This document shows positions 16,259 through 25,072 of a stretch of DNA of 64,000 bases, piece by piece. The notes beneath the pieces were generated by a model, which saw only the letters and a list, made by a program, of their open reading frames with translations, searched no databases and was not told where the DNA came from. Numbering within the stretch: the first letter of the stretch is position 1; every line of letters starts with the position of its first letter. Source of the stretch: Pseudomonas flavescens (GTDB lineage: Bacteria; Pseudomonadota; Gammaproteobacteria; Pseudomonadales; Pseudomonadaceae); NCBI RefSeq assembly GCF_013408425.1, contig NZ_JACBYV010000001.1, forward strand, positions 4,960,001-5,024,000, in the 5' to 3' direction. Position numbers and translations under genes: made by a program.

Positions 16259-17773
16259 ATGCTCGAACAGTACGTCAAGAAGACCCTGACCTCCCGTGTC
16301 TATGACGTTGCCGTGGAAACCCCGCTGCAACCCGCTCGCCAACTCTCCGAACGCCTGGGCAATCAGATTCTGCTCAAGCGCGAGGATCTGCAGCCGGTTT
16401 ACTCGTTCAAGATTCGTGGCGCCTACAACAAGCTGGCGCAACTCACCCCGCAAGAGCTGGCTCGTGGCGTGGTTACCGCCTCGGCCGGCAACCACGCCCA
16501 GGGCCTGGCACTGGCCGCCAAGCACATGGGCGTGAAGGCGACCATTGTCATGCCGCGTACCACGCCCGAGCTCAAGGTGCAGGGCGTTCGCTCCCGTGGC
16601 GGCAAGGTGGTGCTGCACGGCGACGCCTTTCCCGAAGCCCTGGCGCATTCGCTGAAGCTGGTCGAGGAAAAGGGCCTGGTGTACGTGCACCCCTACGACG
16701 ATCCCCATGTGATCGCTGGCCAGGGCACCGTGGCGATGGAGATCCTCCGTCAGCATCAGGGCCCGCTGCATGCGATCTTCGTTCCGGTCGGCGGTGGTGG
16801 TCTGATCGCCGGCATCGCCGCCTACGTCAAATACCTGCGTCCGGAGACCAAGGTGATCGGCGTCGAGCCGGACGACTCCAACTGTCTGCAGCAGGCCTTG
16901 GCTGCAGGCGAGCGCGTGGTGCTGCCGCAAGTCGGGCTGTTCGCCGACGGCGTGGCGGTGGCGCAGATCGGTCAGCACACCTTCGATATCTGCAAGCTGT
17001 GCGTCGATGAAGTGATCACCGTCAGTACCGACGAGATCTGCGCAGCGATCAAGGACATCTACGACGACACCCGCTCGATCACCGAGCCCGCGGGCGCGCT
17101 GGCCGTGGCCGGAATCAAGAAGTACGTCGAGCGCGAAAACGTCAGCGGCCAGGTGCTGGTGGGCATCGATTCCGGCGCCAACGTCAACTTCGACCGCCTG
17201 CGCCATGTGGCGGAACGTGCCGAACTGGGTGAAAAACGCGAAGCGATCATCGCCGTGACCATTCCCGAGAAGCCGGGCAGCTTCAAGGCCTTCTGCGAAG
17301 CGATCGGCAAACGGCAGATCACCGAATTCAACTACCGCTACCACCAGGATGGCGAGGCGCACATCTTCGTCGGCGTGCAGACCCACCCGGAGAACGACCC
17401 CCGTGCGGCGCTGGTCGAGAACCTGCGTGGCCAGGGCTTCCCGGTACTCGACCTGACCGACAACGAGCTGGCCAAACTGCATATCCGCCATACCGTCGGC
17501 GGGCATGCCGCTGCCGTGCCGGACGAGTGCGTGTTTCGTTTCGAGTTCCCGGAGCGGCCGGGGGCGCTGTTCAACTTCCTCAACAAGCTGGGCGGGCGCT
17601 GGAACATCACGCTGTTCCACTACCGCAACCACGGCGCCGCCGATGGCCGTGTGCTGGCTGCCCTGCAAGTGCCGGAAGACGAGCGCCATCTGCTCGCGCC
17701 GGCGCTGGATGAGATCGGTTATCCGTACTGGGACGAGACCGACAATCCGGCTTACAAGCTGTTTCTCGGTTAG
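16259..17773 (+). CDS. ilvA: Threonine ammonia-lyase, biosynthetic
   Basis: Converts L-threonine to 2-oxobutanoate, the entry to isoleucine synthesis. 504 aa from the ATG at 16259, which gives the conserved start MLEQYVKKTLTSRVYD; earlier in-frame ATGs (16235, 16250) add up to eight residues and have no better ribosome binding site. The PLP lysine is Lys51 in YSFKIRGAYNK; VGGGGLIAGIAAYVK binds the PLP phosphate. Two C-terminal ACT-like regulatory domains (from about residue 325) mark the isoleucine-inhibited biosynthetic form. Confidence 0.96.
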   Translation: MLEQYVKKTLTSRVYDVAVETPLQPARQLSERLGNQILLKREDLQPVYSFKIRGAYNKLAQLTPQELARGVVTASAGNHAQGLALAAKHMGVKATIVMPRTTPELKVQGVRSRGGKVVLHGDAFPEALAHSLKLVEEKGLVYVHPYDDPHVIAGQGTVAMEILRQHQGPLHAIFVPVGGGGLIAGIAAYVKYLRPETKVIGVEPDDSNCLQQALAAGERVVLPQVGLFADGVAVAQIGQHTFDICKLCVDEVITVSTDEICAAIKDIYDDTRSITEPAGALAVAGIKKYVERENVSGQVLVGIDSGANVNFDRLRHVAERAELGEKREAIIAVTIPEKPGSFKAFCEAIGKRQITEFNYRYHQDGEAHIFVGVQTHPENDPRAALVENLRGQGFPVLDLTDNELAKLHIRHTVGGHAAAVPDECVFRFEFPERPGALFNFLNKLGGRWNITLFHYRNHGAADGRVLAALQVPEDERHLLAPALDEIGYPYWDETDNPAYKLFLG

Positions 17774-17900
17774 TCGATTCGCGCAGACGATTTTCCCGGG
17801 CATCGCGCTGCTCCGCCCAGGCTACGGACGTTTCTACCCTTAGCCTGGCGCTGAGCGCTGCGTTACCAGGGTACCTATTAGAAAATCAAAGGAAACCGTG

Positions 17901-18341
17901 ATGGAACATTACCTGCTGCTGCGCATCCTCCACAGCGTGCCTGGCATCTTGCTGCTGCTCGGCGTGCTGGCCCATGCCTTCATGCTCTGGAAGGCGTGGC
18001 GCAATGGCGACAGTGCCGTGCTGCAACGCAAGCTGCAGCGCACCCGTACCATCAGCCTGCCGGTGTTCGCCCTGCTGGCGTTGAGCCTGCCGGTGACCGG
18101 ATGGTGGATGGTCAACCTGGCCGGTTGGCCGCTGAGCCAGACCTGGCTGCTGCTGGGTAGCATTCTCTTCGCGGCGCTGATGATCGTCGGCCTGCTGTTG
18201 CTCGGTCGTCTCGGTGCCTGGCAGGCTCAGGCCGGCGGCACGGTGCCGGCCAGGTCGCTGCGTTTCGTGATGGCCTATGCCGCGCTGATCGTCGTGCTGC
18301 TGGTGGTGATAATGGCGGTGATGGGCGCCAAACCCGTCTAA
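17901..18341 (+). CDS. DUF2269-type integral membrane protein
   Basis: 146 aa with four predicted membrane helices (about 7-28, 49-72, 80-103, 121-143). The HSVPGILLLLGVLAH start and the general layout resemble DUF2269 proteins of unknown function. The ATG at 17901 is chosen over the GTG just before it because AAAGGA stands seven bases upstream. Its stop codon overlaps the end of the convergent response regulator gene by four bases. It may follow ilvA transcription, since no terminator is seen between them. Confidence 0.72.
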   Translation: MEHYLLLRILHSVPGILLLLGVLAHAFMLWKAWRNGDSAVLQRKLQRTRTISLPVFALLALSLPVTGWWMVNLAGWPLSQTWLLLGSILFAALMIVGLLLLGRLGAWQAQAGGTVPARSLRFVMAYAALIVVLLVVIMAVMGAKPV

Positions 18342-18811
18342 CGTCTGCCCTGTCGCTGCGCCACCAGCGGTTGCAGCAGTGCGGCCAGTTGCGGCTCGCT
18401 CAGGGTCGCACGCAGTGCTTTGTAGAGGGCCCGGGTTTCCAGCAGGTTCCAGACCCGCAGCATGGTTTCCAGGGCGTCGAGCGGCTTGCTGATGAAGTCC
18501 CGTGCACCCAGCGCCAGGGCGCGCAGGCGCGTGGCGCGGGTCACGTCGGCGGTCAGTACCAGCAAGGGCACGTAATCGTTCTGCGGGATGCGCCGGTTGA
18601 GCTGCTCCATCAGGGCGAAACCGTCGAAATCCGGCATGTGCAGATCGAGGATCACCAGATCCGGCTCGAAGCTGTTGTACAGCTCCAGTGCCCGCATCGG
18701 CTGGGTGCTGCTGAGCACGTTGTGCAGACCTTCGCGGGCCAGCAGCTGCTCCATCAGATCCAGGTTGGGACGCTGATCGTCGATGATCAGGATGCGGTAG
18801 TCGTCGCTCAT
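18338..18811 (-). CDS. Response regulator with receiver domain and short helical tail
   Basis: 157 aa: a receiver domain (about 5-122) and a 35-residue helical tail without a recognisable output domain. LIIDDQRPNL holds the acidic pair, LVILDLHMPD the phospho-acceptor Asp, and LVLTADVT and FISKPLD the conserved Thr and Lys. The layout LELYNSFEPDLVILDLHMPD resembles receivers that precede HD-GYP domains, but no such domain follows. Its ATG overlaps the stop of the hybrid kinase by 4 bp, so it is the last gene of the four-gene operon and probably a phosphorelay end point. Confidence 0.85.
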   Translation of the reverse strand: MSDDYRILIIDDQRPNLDLMEQLLAREGLHNVLSSTQPMRALELYNSFEPDLVILDLHMPDFDGFALMEQLNRRIPQNDYVPLLVLTADVTRATRLRALALGARDFISKPLDALETMLRVWNLLETRALYKALRATLSEPQLAALLQPLVAQRQGRR

Positions 18812-21132
18812 GCGGGCTCCGGCAGGTGCTGGTCGAGAAAGGCCAGAAAGGTCGGTACGTGGATGGGTTTGGTGAGGATCGCCGTTGCTCCCGCCTGCTG
18901 CATGGCGCGCCGCGAAGCAGTGCTGGCGTCGGCGGTGATCATCAGTACGGCGATACCCGCCGTGGCCGGGTCGGCACGCAGGCGCTTCAGTACATCGATG
19001 CCGGTCATGTCCGGCAGGTTGATATCCAGCAGGATCACCCGGGGCAAATGCTGGCGCGCCAGATCCAGACCAAGCTGGCCCTGCATGCTCGACAACAGTT
19101 GTACGCCTTGGCGACGCTGCAGCAGGGTTTCGATCAGGGCCTGGCTGGACAGGTTGTCCTCGATGCACAGCACGCGGGTCAGGTTGCCGCTTTCCAGCGT
19201 ACCGGCAGGGGCCGGGGAGGGTGGGTGGCGCCAGGGGTCGTCAGCGCCAGCCAGGGTTTCGACTTGCGCCGTGGGCAGTGTCAGCACGAAGCGGCTGCCG
19301 GTGCCCACCACGCTGATCACCTCCAGCGTGCCATCCATTGCCTGCAGCAGGTTGCGACTCAGGGCCAGGCCCAGGCCGGTGCCTTCGCTGTGTTGGTCGG
19401 CGCCCAGGCGTTCGAAGGGACGGAACAGTCGCTCCAGATCGTCCGCTGCGATGCCCGCTCCGCTGTCATTGACGGCCAGGGCCAGGCGCTCGCCCTGCAA
19501 TTCGATATCCAGATGCACTTCGCCACCCGGGCGGTTGTACTTCACAGCGTTGGACAGCAGGTTGAGCAGCACCTGAATCAGCCGCTGCCGGTCGGCCATC
19601 ACGCCTGCCGGCGAGGTGCTCGGCGGCAATGGCCGCAGACGGATGCCGGCCTCGTCGGCCAGCGGCGAGATCAGCGTCATCGCTTCCTGCACAACGCCAT
19701 GCAGGTCGATGGCTTCCGGGCTCATGGGCAGCCGGCCGGCTTCGATACGGGCGATGTCGAGCACTTCGTTGATCAGCGTGAGCAGGTGCTGGCCCGCCCG
19801 CAGGATGTGCGTGACCTGTGGCCTCGGCGATTCCAGATCGAGCAGTTGAGCGAAGCCCAGAATGGAGTTGAGCGGCGTGCGCAGCTCATGGCTCATGCGC
19901 GAGAGAAATTCGCTCTTCGCCTGGCTGGCGTTCTCGGCTTCCTCACGGGCGTCGCGCAGGGCGATATCGGCGGCGCGACGGTCGGTGATGTCGCGGGTGA
20001 CCTTGGAGAAACCGCGCAGGGTGCCGCTGGCGTCGTGCTGGGCGGTGATCACCACGCTGGCCCAGAAGCGCGAGCCGTCACGCCGCTGACGCCAGGCCTC
20101 TTCCTCGTAGCGGCCTTTTTCGGCGGCCACCTGCAGTGCCCGCAACGGATGGTGGGGGCGCTGCTCGTTCGGATAGAACAGCGAGAAATGGCGGCCGATG
20201 ATTTCCGTTTCGCTGTAGCCCTTGATTCGTTCGGCGCCCGCGTTCCAGGTGGTGACGTGCCCCTGCGGGTCGAGGGCGAAGATGCCGTAGTCGCGTACGC
20301 CTTCGATGATCAGGCGCATGCGCTCCTCGTTCTCACGCAAGGCGCGCTCGCGCTGGGCCAGCAACTGGCTGGCCTCCTCGAGGCTGGCGCCGAGGCGGCC
20401 GATCTCGTCACGTTCGTGGTGACGGGTTTTCAACGGCATGCCAAGTGCCAGGTGGCGAGCACTGCGCTGCACACGCTGAACGCGGGTGACGATGCCGCTG
20501 GACAGCAACAGCACCGCGATGATCGCACCGAACAGGCCGCAGCCTGCCGCCAGCAGCGTGGCCAGGAGCATGCGCTGGCGATTGTCCGCGGCATTCGCTG
20601 TGCGGTCGGCGAGCAGGGCGTCCTCACGCACGCGCATTGCGTCGATCTCCTGGCGCAGGGTGTCGAGCATGCGTTTGTTCTCGACCAGGATGGCGATGAT
20701 CTGCTCACTGTCCTGGCGCATGTCGACGTTGCGCAGCACATCCAGGCCCTGCAGCTTGGTGCTGATCAGCGGCCTGATGCGCTCCAGGCGCTGGCGTACC
20801 TCGGTGTCGCGGATAGTGGCGTCGAGGCGGGCCAGGGCTGCTTCGATGCGTGGTTCGGTCTGCAGGTAGGTGGGCAGAAAGTTCTCGCGGCGGGTCAGCA
20901 GGTAGCCCCGCACGCTGGCGGCACCCTCGGCCAGCAGGGTCTGCACGGCCTGGATATCGCCCTGCACCTGCAGTACTCGGCGCACGTCCTCCTCGGCCTC
21001 GGCGGTCTGCCGCTCGGTGATGTAGATCAGCACCAGCGACAGCAGCAGGATCACCAGCGGCAGGGAGATGCCGACCAGCGCCTTGCCGCGCAGGGGCAGG
21101 TCAGCCCAGGAACGATCGATGCGGCGCATCAT
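18808..21132 (-). CDS. Hybrid sensor histidine kinase (CHASE3-HAMP-PAS-HisKA-HATPase-REC)
   Basis: 774 aa inner-membrane kinase. TM1 (about 17-38) and TM2 (189-212) enclose a helical CHASE3-like periplasmic domain. A HAMP linker (213-265), a PAS domain (about 270-385, [20 protein letters not shown]), the HisKA with His415 in [12 protein letters not shown], an HATPase ([24 protein letters not shown]) and a C-terminal receiver ([20 protein letters not shown]) follow. Its ATG overlaps the stop of the LuxR-type regulator gene by 4 bp, and its own stop overlaps the next regulator, so all are co-translated. Confidence 0.93.
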   Translation of the reverse strand: MMRRIDRSWADLPLRGKALVGISLPLVILLLSLVLIYITERQTAEAEEDVRRVLQVQGDIQAVQTLLAEGAASVRGYLLTRRENFLPTYLQTEPRIEAALARLDATIRDTEVRQRLERIRPLISTKLQGLDVLRNVDMRQDSEQIIAILVENKRMLDTLRQEIDAMRVREDALLADRTANAADNRQRMLLATLLAAGCGLFGAIIAVLLLSSGIVTRVQRVQRSARHLALGMPLKTRHHERDEIGRLGASLEEASQLLAQRERALRENEERMRLIIEGVRDYGIFALDPQGHVTTWNAGAERIKGYSETEIIGRHFSLFYPNEQRPHHPLRALQVAAEKGRYEEEAWRQRRDGSRFWASVVITAQHDASGTLRGFSKVTRDITDRRAADIALRDAREEAENASQAKSEFLSRMSHELRTPLNSILGFAQLLDLESPRPQVTHILRAGQHLLTLINEVLDIARIEAGRLPMSPEAIDLHGVVQEAMTLISPLADEAGIRLRPLPPSTSPAGVMADRQRLIQVLLNLLSNAVKYNRPGGEVHLDIELQGERLALAVNDSGAGIAADDLERLFRPFERLGADQHSEGTGLGLALSRNLLQAMDGTLEVISVVGTGSRFVLTLPTAQVETLAGADDPWRHPPSPAPAGTLESGNLTRVLCIEDNLSSQALIETLLQRRQGVQLLSSMQGQLGLDLARQHLPRVILLDINLPDMTGIDVLKRLRADPATAGIAVLMITADASTASRRAMQQAGATAILTKPIHVPTFLAFLDQHLPEPA

Positions 21133-21809
21133 GGCGACGAACCGAACCAGTCCGCCGCTGGCTGGGCCACCAGACCCAGGGCGATGCCACGCACGGCCGC
21201 CTGGGTGCGGTCGGCCACGCCGAGCTTGGCGATCACCCGCTCGACGTGGGTTTTCACGGTGCCGGCGGCAATCCCCAGTTTCTCGCCGATCTCGCGATTG
21301 CTGAAGCCACCGGCGACCAGGCCGAGCACCTGCCGCTCGCGGCTGGTCAAGGCGTCGGAAGGCGGGGTGCCAGCATTACTGCGGTCGGCGATGCGCCGCA
21401 GCAGGCGCGCGCTGACCGCGCTGTTGAGCGCTTCCTCACCCGCCGCAACCCGGCGCAGGCTGGCGATCACCTCGTCGCGCGTGGCGTCCTTGAGCAGGTA
21501 GCCGACGGCGCCCGCGGCGATGGCTGCCTCGAGGTGATCGGGGCTGTCGTACATGGTGAACATCACCACTTTCAGGCGTGGCAGGCGTTGCTGCAGCAGG
21601 CGTGCGGCACCCAGCCCGTTGAGCCCGGGCATACGGATGTCGAGAATGGCGATGTCCGGCTGCAGGCGCTCGCACAGTTGCAGCGCGCTATCACCGTCGG
21701 CCGCCTGACCGACCACCTCGAATTCGTCGCAGCTCGCCAGCATGGCGACGAAGCCCGCACGGGTCACTTCATGGTCATCGGCCAGCACCAGACGCAAGGG
21801 CGTGGTCAT
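21129..21809 (-). CDS. LuxR/NarL-family response regulator
   Basis: 226 aa DNA-binding regulator. The N-terminal receiver has ADDHEV, phospho-acceptor Asp57 in AILDIRMPG and Lys in YLLKDA; the C-terminal LuxR helix-turn-helix reads [20 protein letters not shown] then [20 protein letters not shown]. The start is [15 protein letters not shown] at 21809, overlapping the kinase stop as ATGA. It is the natural partner of the NarX-type kinase directly upstream. Target genes are unknown. Confidence 0.93.
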   Translation of the reverse strand: MTTPLRLVLADDHEVTRAGFVAMLASCDEFEVVGQAADGDSALQLCERLQPDIAILDIRMPGLNGLGAARLLQQRLPRLKVVMFTMYDSPDHLEAAIAAGAVGYLLKDATRDEVIASLRRVAAGEEALNSAVSARLLRRIADRSNAGTPPSDALTSRERQVLGLVAGGFSNREIGEKLGIAAGTVKTHVERVIAKLGVADRTQAAVRGIALGLVAQPAADWFGSSP

Positions 21810-22981
21810 TGCGGGCTCCCTCCAAGGCTGGGGACCCGAGCCAGCAACCGGGTACCGCGTCCCGGCTCGCTGCTGCAATGCAGATGGCCACTCAGTAGGC
21901 TGGCCCGTTCGTGCATGGCGGCCAGGCCGAGGCCGCCGCTGCCTGATACCGATCTGTCAGGTGCCGTGTCGAAGCCGCGGCCATCGTCCTCGACCCGCAG
22001 CTCGGCGCTTTGTTCGGCGCTGCTCAGGCCGATGCGCACGCTGCAGGGGCCGGCATGCTTGAGGATGTTGTTGATACCTTCCTGGGCGATACGAAACAGG
22101 GTGATTTCCACGTTGGCGGGCAGCCGCGCGTCACTGCGTTGCAGCCATTGCACCCGGTAACCGGCTTCGCGCAGACGATCGGCCTCCTTGTCGAGTGCCT
22201 GCAGCAGGCCGAAGTCATCGAGCAGTTGCGGGCGCAGCCCGGCGATGGCCTGGCGGCCCTCGCGCACGCAGCGCTGGGCCAGGTCGAGGATGGTGCTCAG
22301 TTCCTGCTGCTGGGCGTCGGGCAGCGTCGGGCATTGGCTGGCGAAGCCCTGCAAGCGCTGATGCAGGCCGGCGAGGGTCTGGGCCAGGCCGTCGTGCAGG
22401 TCATAGGCGACGCGTCTGCGCTCGTCTTCCTGTGCGCTGAGCAGCCGATGGACCAGCTCCGACATGGTGCGCTCGCGAGCCAGCAGGTCGCCGTGCAGGC
22501 GCTGGTTGTCCAGGTGCGCGGCGAGCAGCGTGGCGAGCAGTTGCAGTGACTCGAGGTCTTCGTCATCCGGCGGGTTGATCTTCACCGCGCTGGCCAGCAG
22601 GACGCAGCCGAACGGGCTGCCCTGAGCGGTCGACAAGGGCAGTCGGATGACCAGTTGCAGCCCGCTCTTGTCGATGGCCAGGCATTGCGCCAGTGGTGAG
22701 TCGTTTTCGGCCAGTGCCAGCAGTGCCACGCGTTGTTCGCTGGAGTGGGCGCCATGGCTGGCGAGCACCTGGTTTTCACCATTCAGCTCGCGGACCACCA
22801 GACCGCTGTCCATGGCGCAGAAGGCGCAGGCGCGTTGCAGCACGCGCTCGCCCATTTCGCCCGGTGCCAGTGCACCGAGCTCACGTCCGGTATCGACCAG
22901 CAGGCTCAGGCGCGCGGCGCGGCTTTCCCATTGCCGGTACTGGCTGCGTAGGGCCAGGGCACTGCCATTGTCATTGTGCAT
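21806..22981 (-). CDS. Cytoplasmic NarX-type sensor histidine kinase with GAF domain
   Basis: 391 aa without membrane segments. An N-terminal GAF-like domain (about 25-165) contains five or so Cys-free beta strands plus CAFCAMDSG, a CxxC that could bind metal or sense redox (inference). HisKA_3 follows with [19 protein letters not shown] (phospho-acceptor His), then an HATPase with [14 protein letters not shown] and [15 protein letters not shown]. It is the first gene of the operon; a gap of 175 bases separates it from a divergent gene and should hold the promoter. Confidence 0.91.
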   Translation of the reverse strand: MHNDNGSALALRSQYRQWESRAARLSLLVDTGRELGALAPGEMGERVLQRACAFCAMDSGLVVRELNGENQVLASHGAHSSEQRVALLALAENDSPLAQCLAIDKSGLQLVIRLPLSTAQGSPFGCVLLASAVKINPPDDEDLESLQLLATLLAAHLDNQRLHGDLLARERTMSELVHRLLSAQEDERRRVAYDLHDGLAQTLAGLHQRLQGFASQCPTLPDAQQQELSTILDLAQRCVREGRQAIAGLRPQLLDDFGLLQALDKEADRLREAGYRVQWLQRSDARLPANVEITLFRIAQEGINNILKHAGPCSVRIGLSSAEQSAELRVEDDGRGFDTAPDRSVSGSGGLGLAAMHERASLLSGHLHCSSEPGRGTRLLARVPSLGGSPQ

Positions 22982-23156
22982 GGGTGTCTCTCCAGCGGGG
23001 CAGCGCCGATCGGTGGCGCAATCATCCCATTAAATCGACTTCAGGCGGTGGTCGCCCATCCGCCGAACGGCATAGGCCGTCGGCGCCAACCGGCCGATGG
23101 CGGCGTCGCGCGGGCCGGGCAAAGTACAGGCATCAACCAACGAGACAGGAAAGACC

Positions 23157-23681
23157 ATGAAAGTGCATGCAATCGCCGCCGCTCTGTTGCTTACCGCCAG
23201 CTCCTCGCTGTTCGCCGCTGCCGAGCAGAAGCCATACACCTACAGCAGTATTGCCGAGGCGCCTGCCAACGCCGCCGACCGTGAAGTGGCTGCTCTTTTC
23301 GACCAGTGGAACAACGCGCTGCAGACCGGTGATTCGTCCAAGGTGGTCGCGCTGTACAGCAAGGACGCCGTGCTGCAGCCAACCGTTTCCAACCACGTGC
23401 GGGCAACGTCTGCGGAAATCACCGACTACTTCGACCACTTCCTGGCGCTCAAGCCGGTCGGCCAGATCAATTACCGGGAAATCCGCCGCCTGGGCCCGAC
23501 CACTGCCCTGGACAGCGGTGTATATACCTTCCGCCTGACCGATGCCAAAGGCAAGAAGCAGGATGTGCAGGCGCGTTATACCTTCCTCTATACCCTCGTC
23601 GACGGGCAGTGGAAGATCCTCAACCACCACTCTTCGGCGATGCCGGAAAAAGTGCCGAGCGAAGTCGCCAAGCAGCTTTGA
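23157..23681 (+). CDS. Secreted NTF2-like protein (SgcJ/EcaC family)
   Basis: 174 aa. A signal peptide (MKVHAIAAALLLTASSSLFA) precedes an NTF2-fold domain of the CaMKII-association/DUF4440 type: ALFDQWNNALQTGDSSKVVA, LYSKDAVLQPTVSN, then FLYTLVDGQWKILNHHSSAM. Such domains bind small ligands or act as enzymes; no function is assignable. AGGAAAG lies just before the ATG, which decides the start over an upstream in-frame ATG at 23097. A strong terminator follows. It is divergent from the two-component operon. Confidence 0.82.
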   Translation: MKVHAIAAALLLTASSSLFAAAEQKPYTYSSIAEAPANAADREVAALFDQWNNALQTGDSSKVVALYSKDAVLQPTVSNHVRATSAEITDYFDHFLALKPVGQINYREIRRLGPTTALDSGVYTFRLTDAKGKKQDVQARYTFLYTLVDGQWKILNHHSSAMPEKVPSEVAKQL

Positions 23682-23699
23682 AGGTGGTTGCCGACTCAC

Positions 23700-23730
23700 A
23701 AAAAACCGGCGCCTGGAGCGCCGGTTTTTT
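23700..23730. terminator. Strong bidirectional rho-independent terminator
   Basis: AAAAAACCGGCGC, a TGGA loop, and GCGCCGGTTTTTT: a 13-bp stem with six-base A and T runs, placed between the NTF2-like gene and the convergent HAD gene. Confidence 0.93.
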
Positions 23731-23750
23731 CATTGCATGCCAAATGCTTT

Positions 23751-24404
23751 CTAGCGCAGCGACAGCACCGGCCAGCCACGCTTCTGCGCTTCGGCCAGCA
23801 GCTTCGGATCCGGGTCGACGGCCACCGGGCGGCTGACGCACTCCAGCAATGGCAGGTCGTTCATCGAGTCGCTGTAGAAGCTGGCGCCCTCCAGGCTGAA
23901 GCCGTTTTCCTGCATCCAGCGATTGAGGCGGGTGACCTTGCCCTCCTTGAAGCACGGCACATCGGTGGTGCGCCCGGTGTAGCGGCCGTCGACCATTTCG
24001 CACTCGGTCGCCAGCAGCGTGTCGACGCCCAGGCGGGCGGCGATCGGCGCGGTGACGAAGCGGTTGGTGGCGGTGATGATCACCAGCTTGTCGCCGGCCG
24101 CACGGTGCTCGTCGAGCAGCGCCAGGCCCTTGGGCAGAATGATCGGCTCGATGCATTCGGCCATGAACTGCTCATGCCACGCCTGCAACTGGGCCATGTC
24201 GGTACGGCCGAAGATATCCAGGGTGAAGTTCAGGTAATCGGTGATGTTCAGGCGCCCGGCCAGGTAATCCTGGTAGAAGGCATCGTTGCGGGCCTTGTAG
24301 GTCGCGCCGTCGAGAATGCCGCGCTCGCACAACCAGTCGCCCCAGGCGTGGTCGCTGTCGCCGCCGAGCAGCGTGTTGTCGAGATCGAATAAAGCCAAAC
24401 GCAC
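23751..24404 (-). CDS. HAD-IB family phosphatase (SerB-like)
   Basis: 217 aa. HAD motif I is [14 protein letters not shown], motif II the IITATNRF segment, and motif III/IV K...[13 protein letters not shown]. The cap and [11 protein letters not shown] segment match the HAD-IB subgroup, which includes phosphoserine phosphatases and phospholipid-related phosphatases. Start is a GTG with GAGGTG seven bases before it. In P. aeruginosa the gene next to rppH-ptsP is of this type. The substrate is not determined by sequence. Confidence 0.87.
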   Translation of the reverse strand: MRLALFDLDNTLLGGDSDHAWGDWLCERGILDGATYKARNDAFYQDYLAGRLNITDYLNFTLDIFGRTDMAQLQAWHEQFMAECIEPIILPKGLALLDEHRAAGDKLVIITATNRFVTAPIAARLGVDTLLATECEMVDGRYTGRTTDVPCFKEGKVTRLNRWMQENGFSLEGASFYSDSMNDLPLLECVSRPVAVDPDPKLLAEAQKRGWPVLSLR

Positions 24405-24519
24405 GGAGCCACCTCTTTATACGGAGCCATGGAAGGCGCCAGAATAGCGGCTTTGCCTGGCTGGGGAAAACCTGATCGGGTGTTGCGGCCGGCCTATGGC
24501 GAAGTCCCGCGCGGGCGCG

Positions 24520-24549
24520 TTGCCGCTGTCCCGAGCTTTGTGGAACAAT
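24520..24549 (+). promoter_or_regulatory. Possible promoter of rppH-ptsP
   Basis: TTGCCG (24520-24525) and AACAAT (24544-24549) with an 18-base spacer, about 30 bases before the rppH start codon. A modest match only. Confidence 0.3.
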
Positions 24550-24580
24550 GCCGGGACATGCGTTTACGAGGTTGTGCGCC

Positions 24581-25060
24581 GTGATCGATCCTGATGGTTT
24601 TCGCCCCAACGTCGGCATCATTCTCACCAATGATGTTGGCCAGGTGCTCTGGGCGCGTCGAATTAACCAGGATGCCTGGCAGTTCCCGCAAGGCGGCATC
24701 AATGACCGCGAGTCGCCGGAAGAGGCGTTGTACCGCGAATTGAACGAAGAAGTCGGTCTCGAACAGCAGGATGTGAAAATTCTCGCCTGTACCCGGGGCT
24801 GGTTGAGGTATCGTCTGCCGCAGCGCCTGGTGCGCACCCACAGCCAGCCGCTGTGTATTGGCCAGAAGCAGAAGTGGTTCCTGTTGCGCCTGACCGCCGA
24901 TGAGCAGCGGGTGCGTATGGATCTGACCGGCAAGCCTGAGTTCGATGGCTGGCGCTGGGTCAGTTACTGGTATCCGTTGGGGCAGGTGGTTACATTCAAG
25001 CGCGAAGTTTACCGTCGCGCGCTCAAGGAACTCGCACCGCGCCTGCTGGCACGGGACTAG
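24581..25060 (+). CDS. rppH: RNA 5'-pyrophosphohydrolase (Nudix)
   Basis: Removes pyrophosphate from triphosphorylated mRNA 5' ends, triggering RNase E decay. 159 aa from a GTG at 24581, giving the conserved start [15 protein letters not shown]; an ATG at 24548 in frame would add eleven unconserved residues. The Nudix box runs from Gly38 to Leu60 ([20 protein letters not shown], then VGL). [12 protein letters not shown] and [10 protein letters not shown] are also RppH signatures. It is in an operon with ptsP, 12 bases downstream. Confidence 0.96.
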   Translation: MIDPDGFRPNVGIILTNDVGQVLWARRINQDAWQFPQGGINDRESPEEALYRELNEEVGLEQQDVKILACTRGWLRYRLPQRLVRTHSQPLCIGQKQKWFLLRLTADEQRVRMDLTGKPEFDGWRWVSYWYPLGQVVTFKREVYRRALKELAPRLLARD

Positions 25061-25072
25061 GCAGGGTCAGGC

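Noticed and set aside
18826..21501. 891-aa open frame on the plus strand
   Set aside because: It is antisense to the hybrid kinase and response regulator, which have complete and well-ordered domains.
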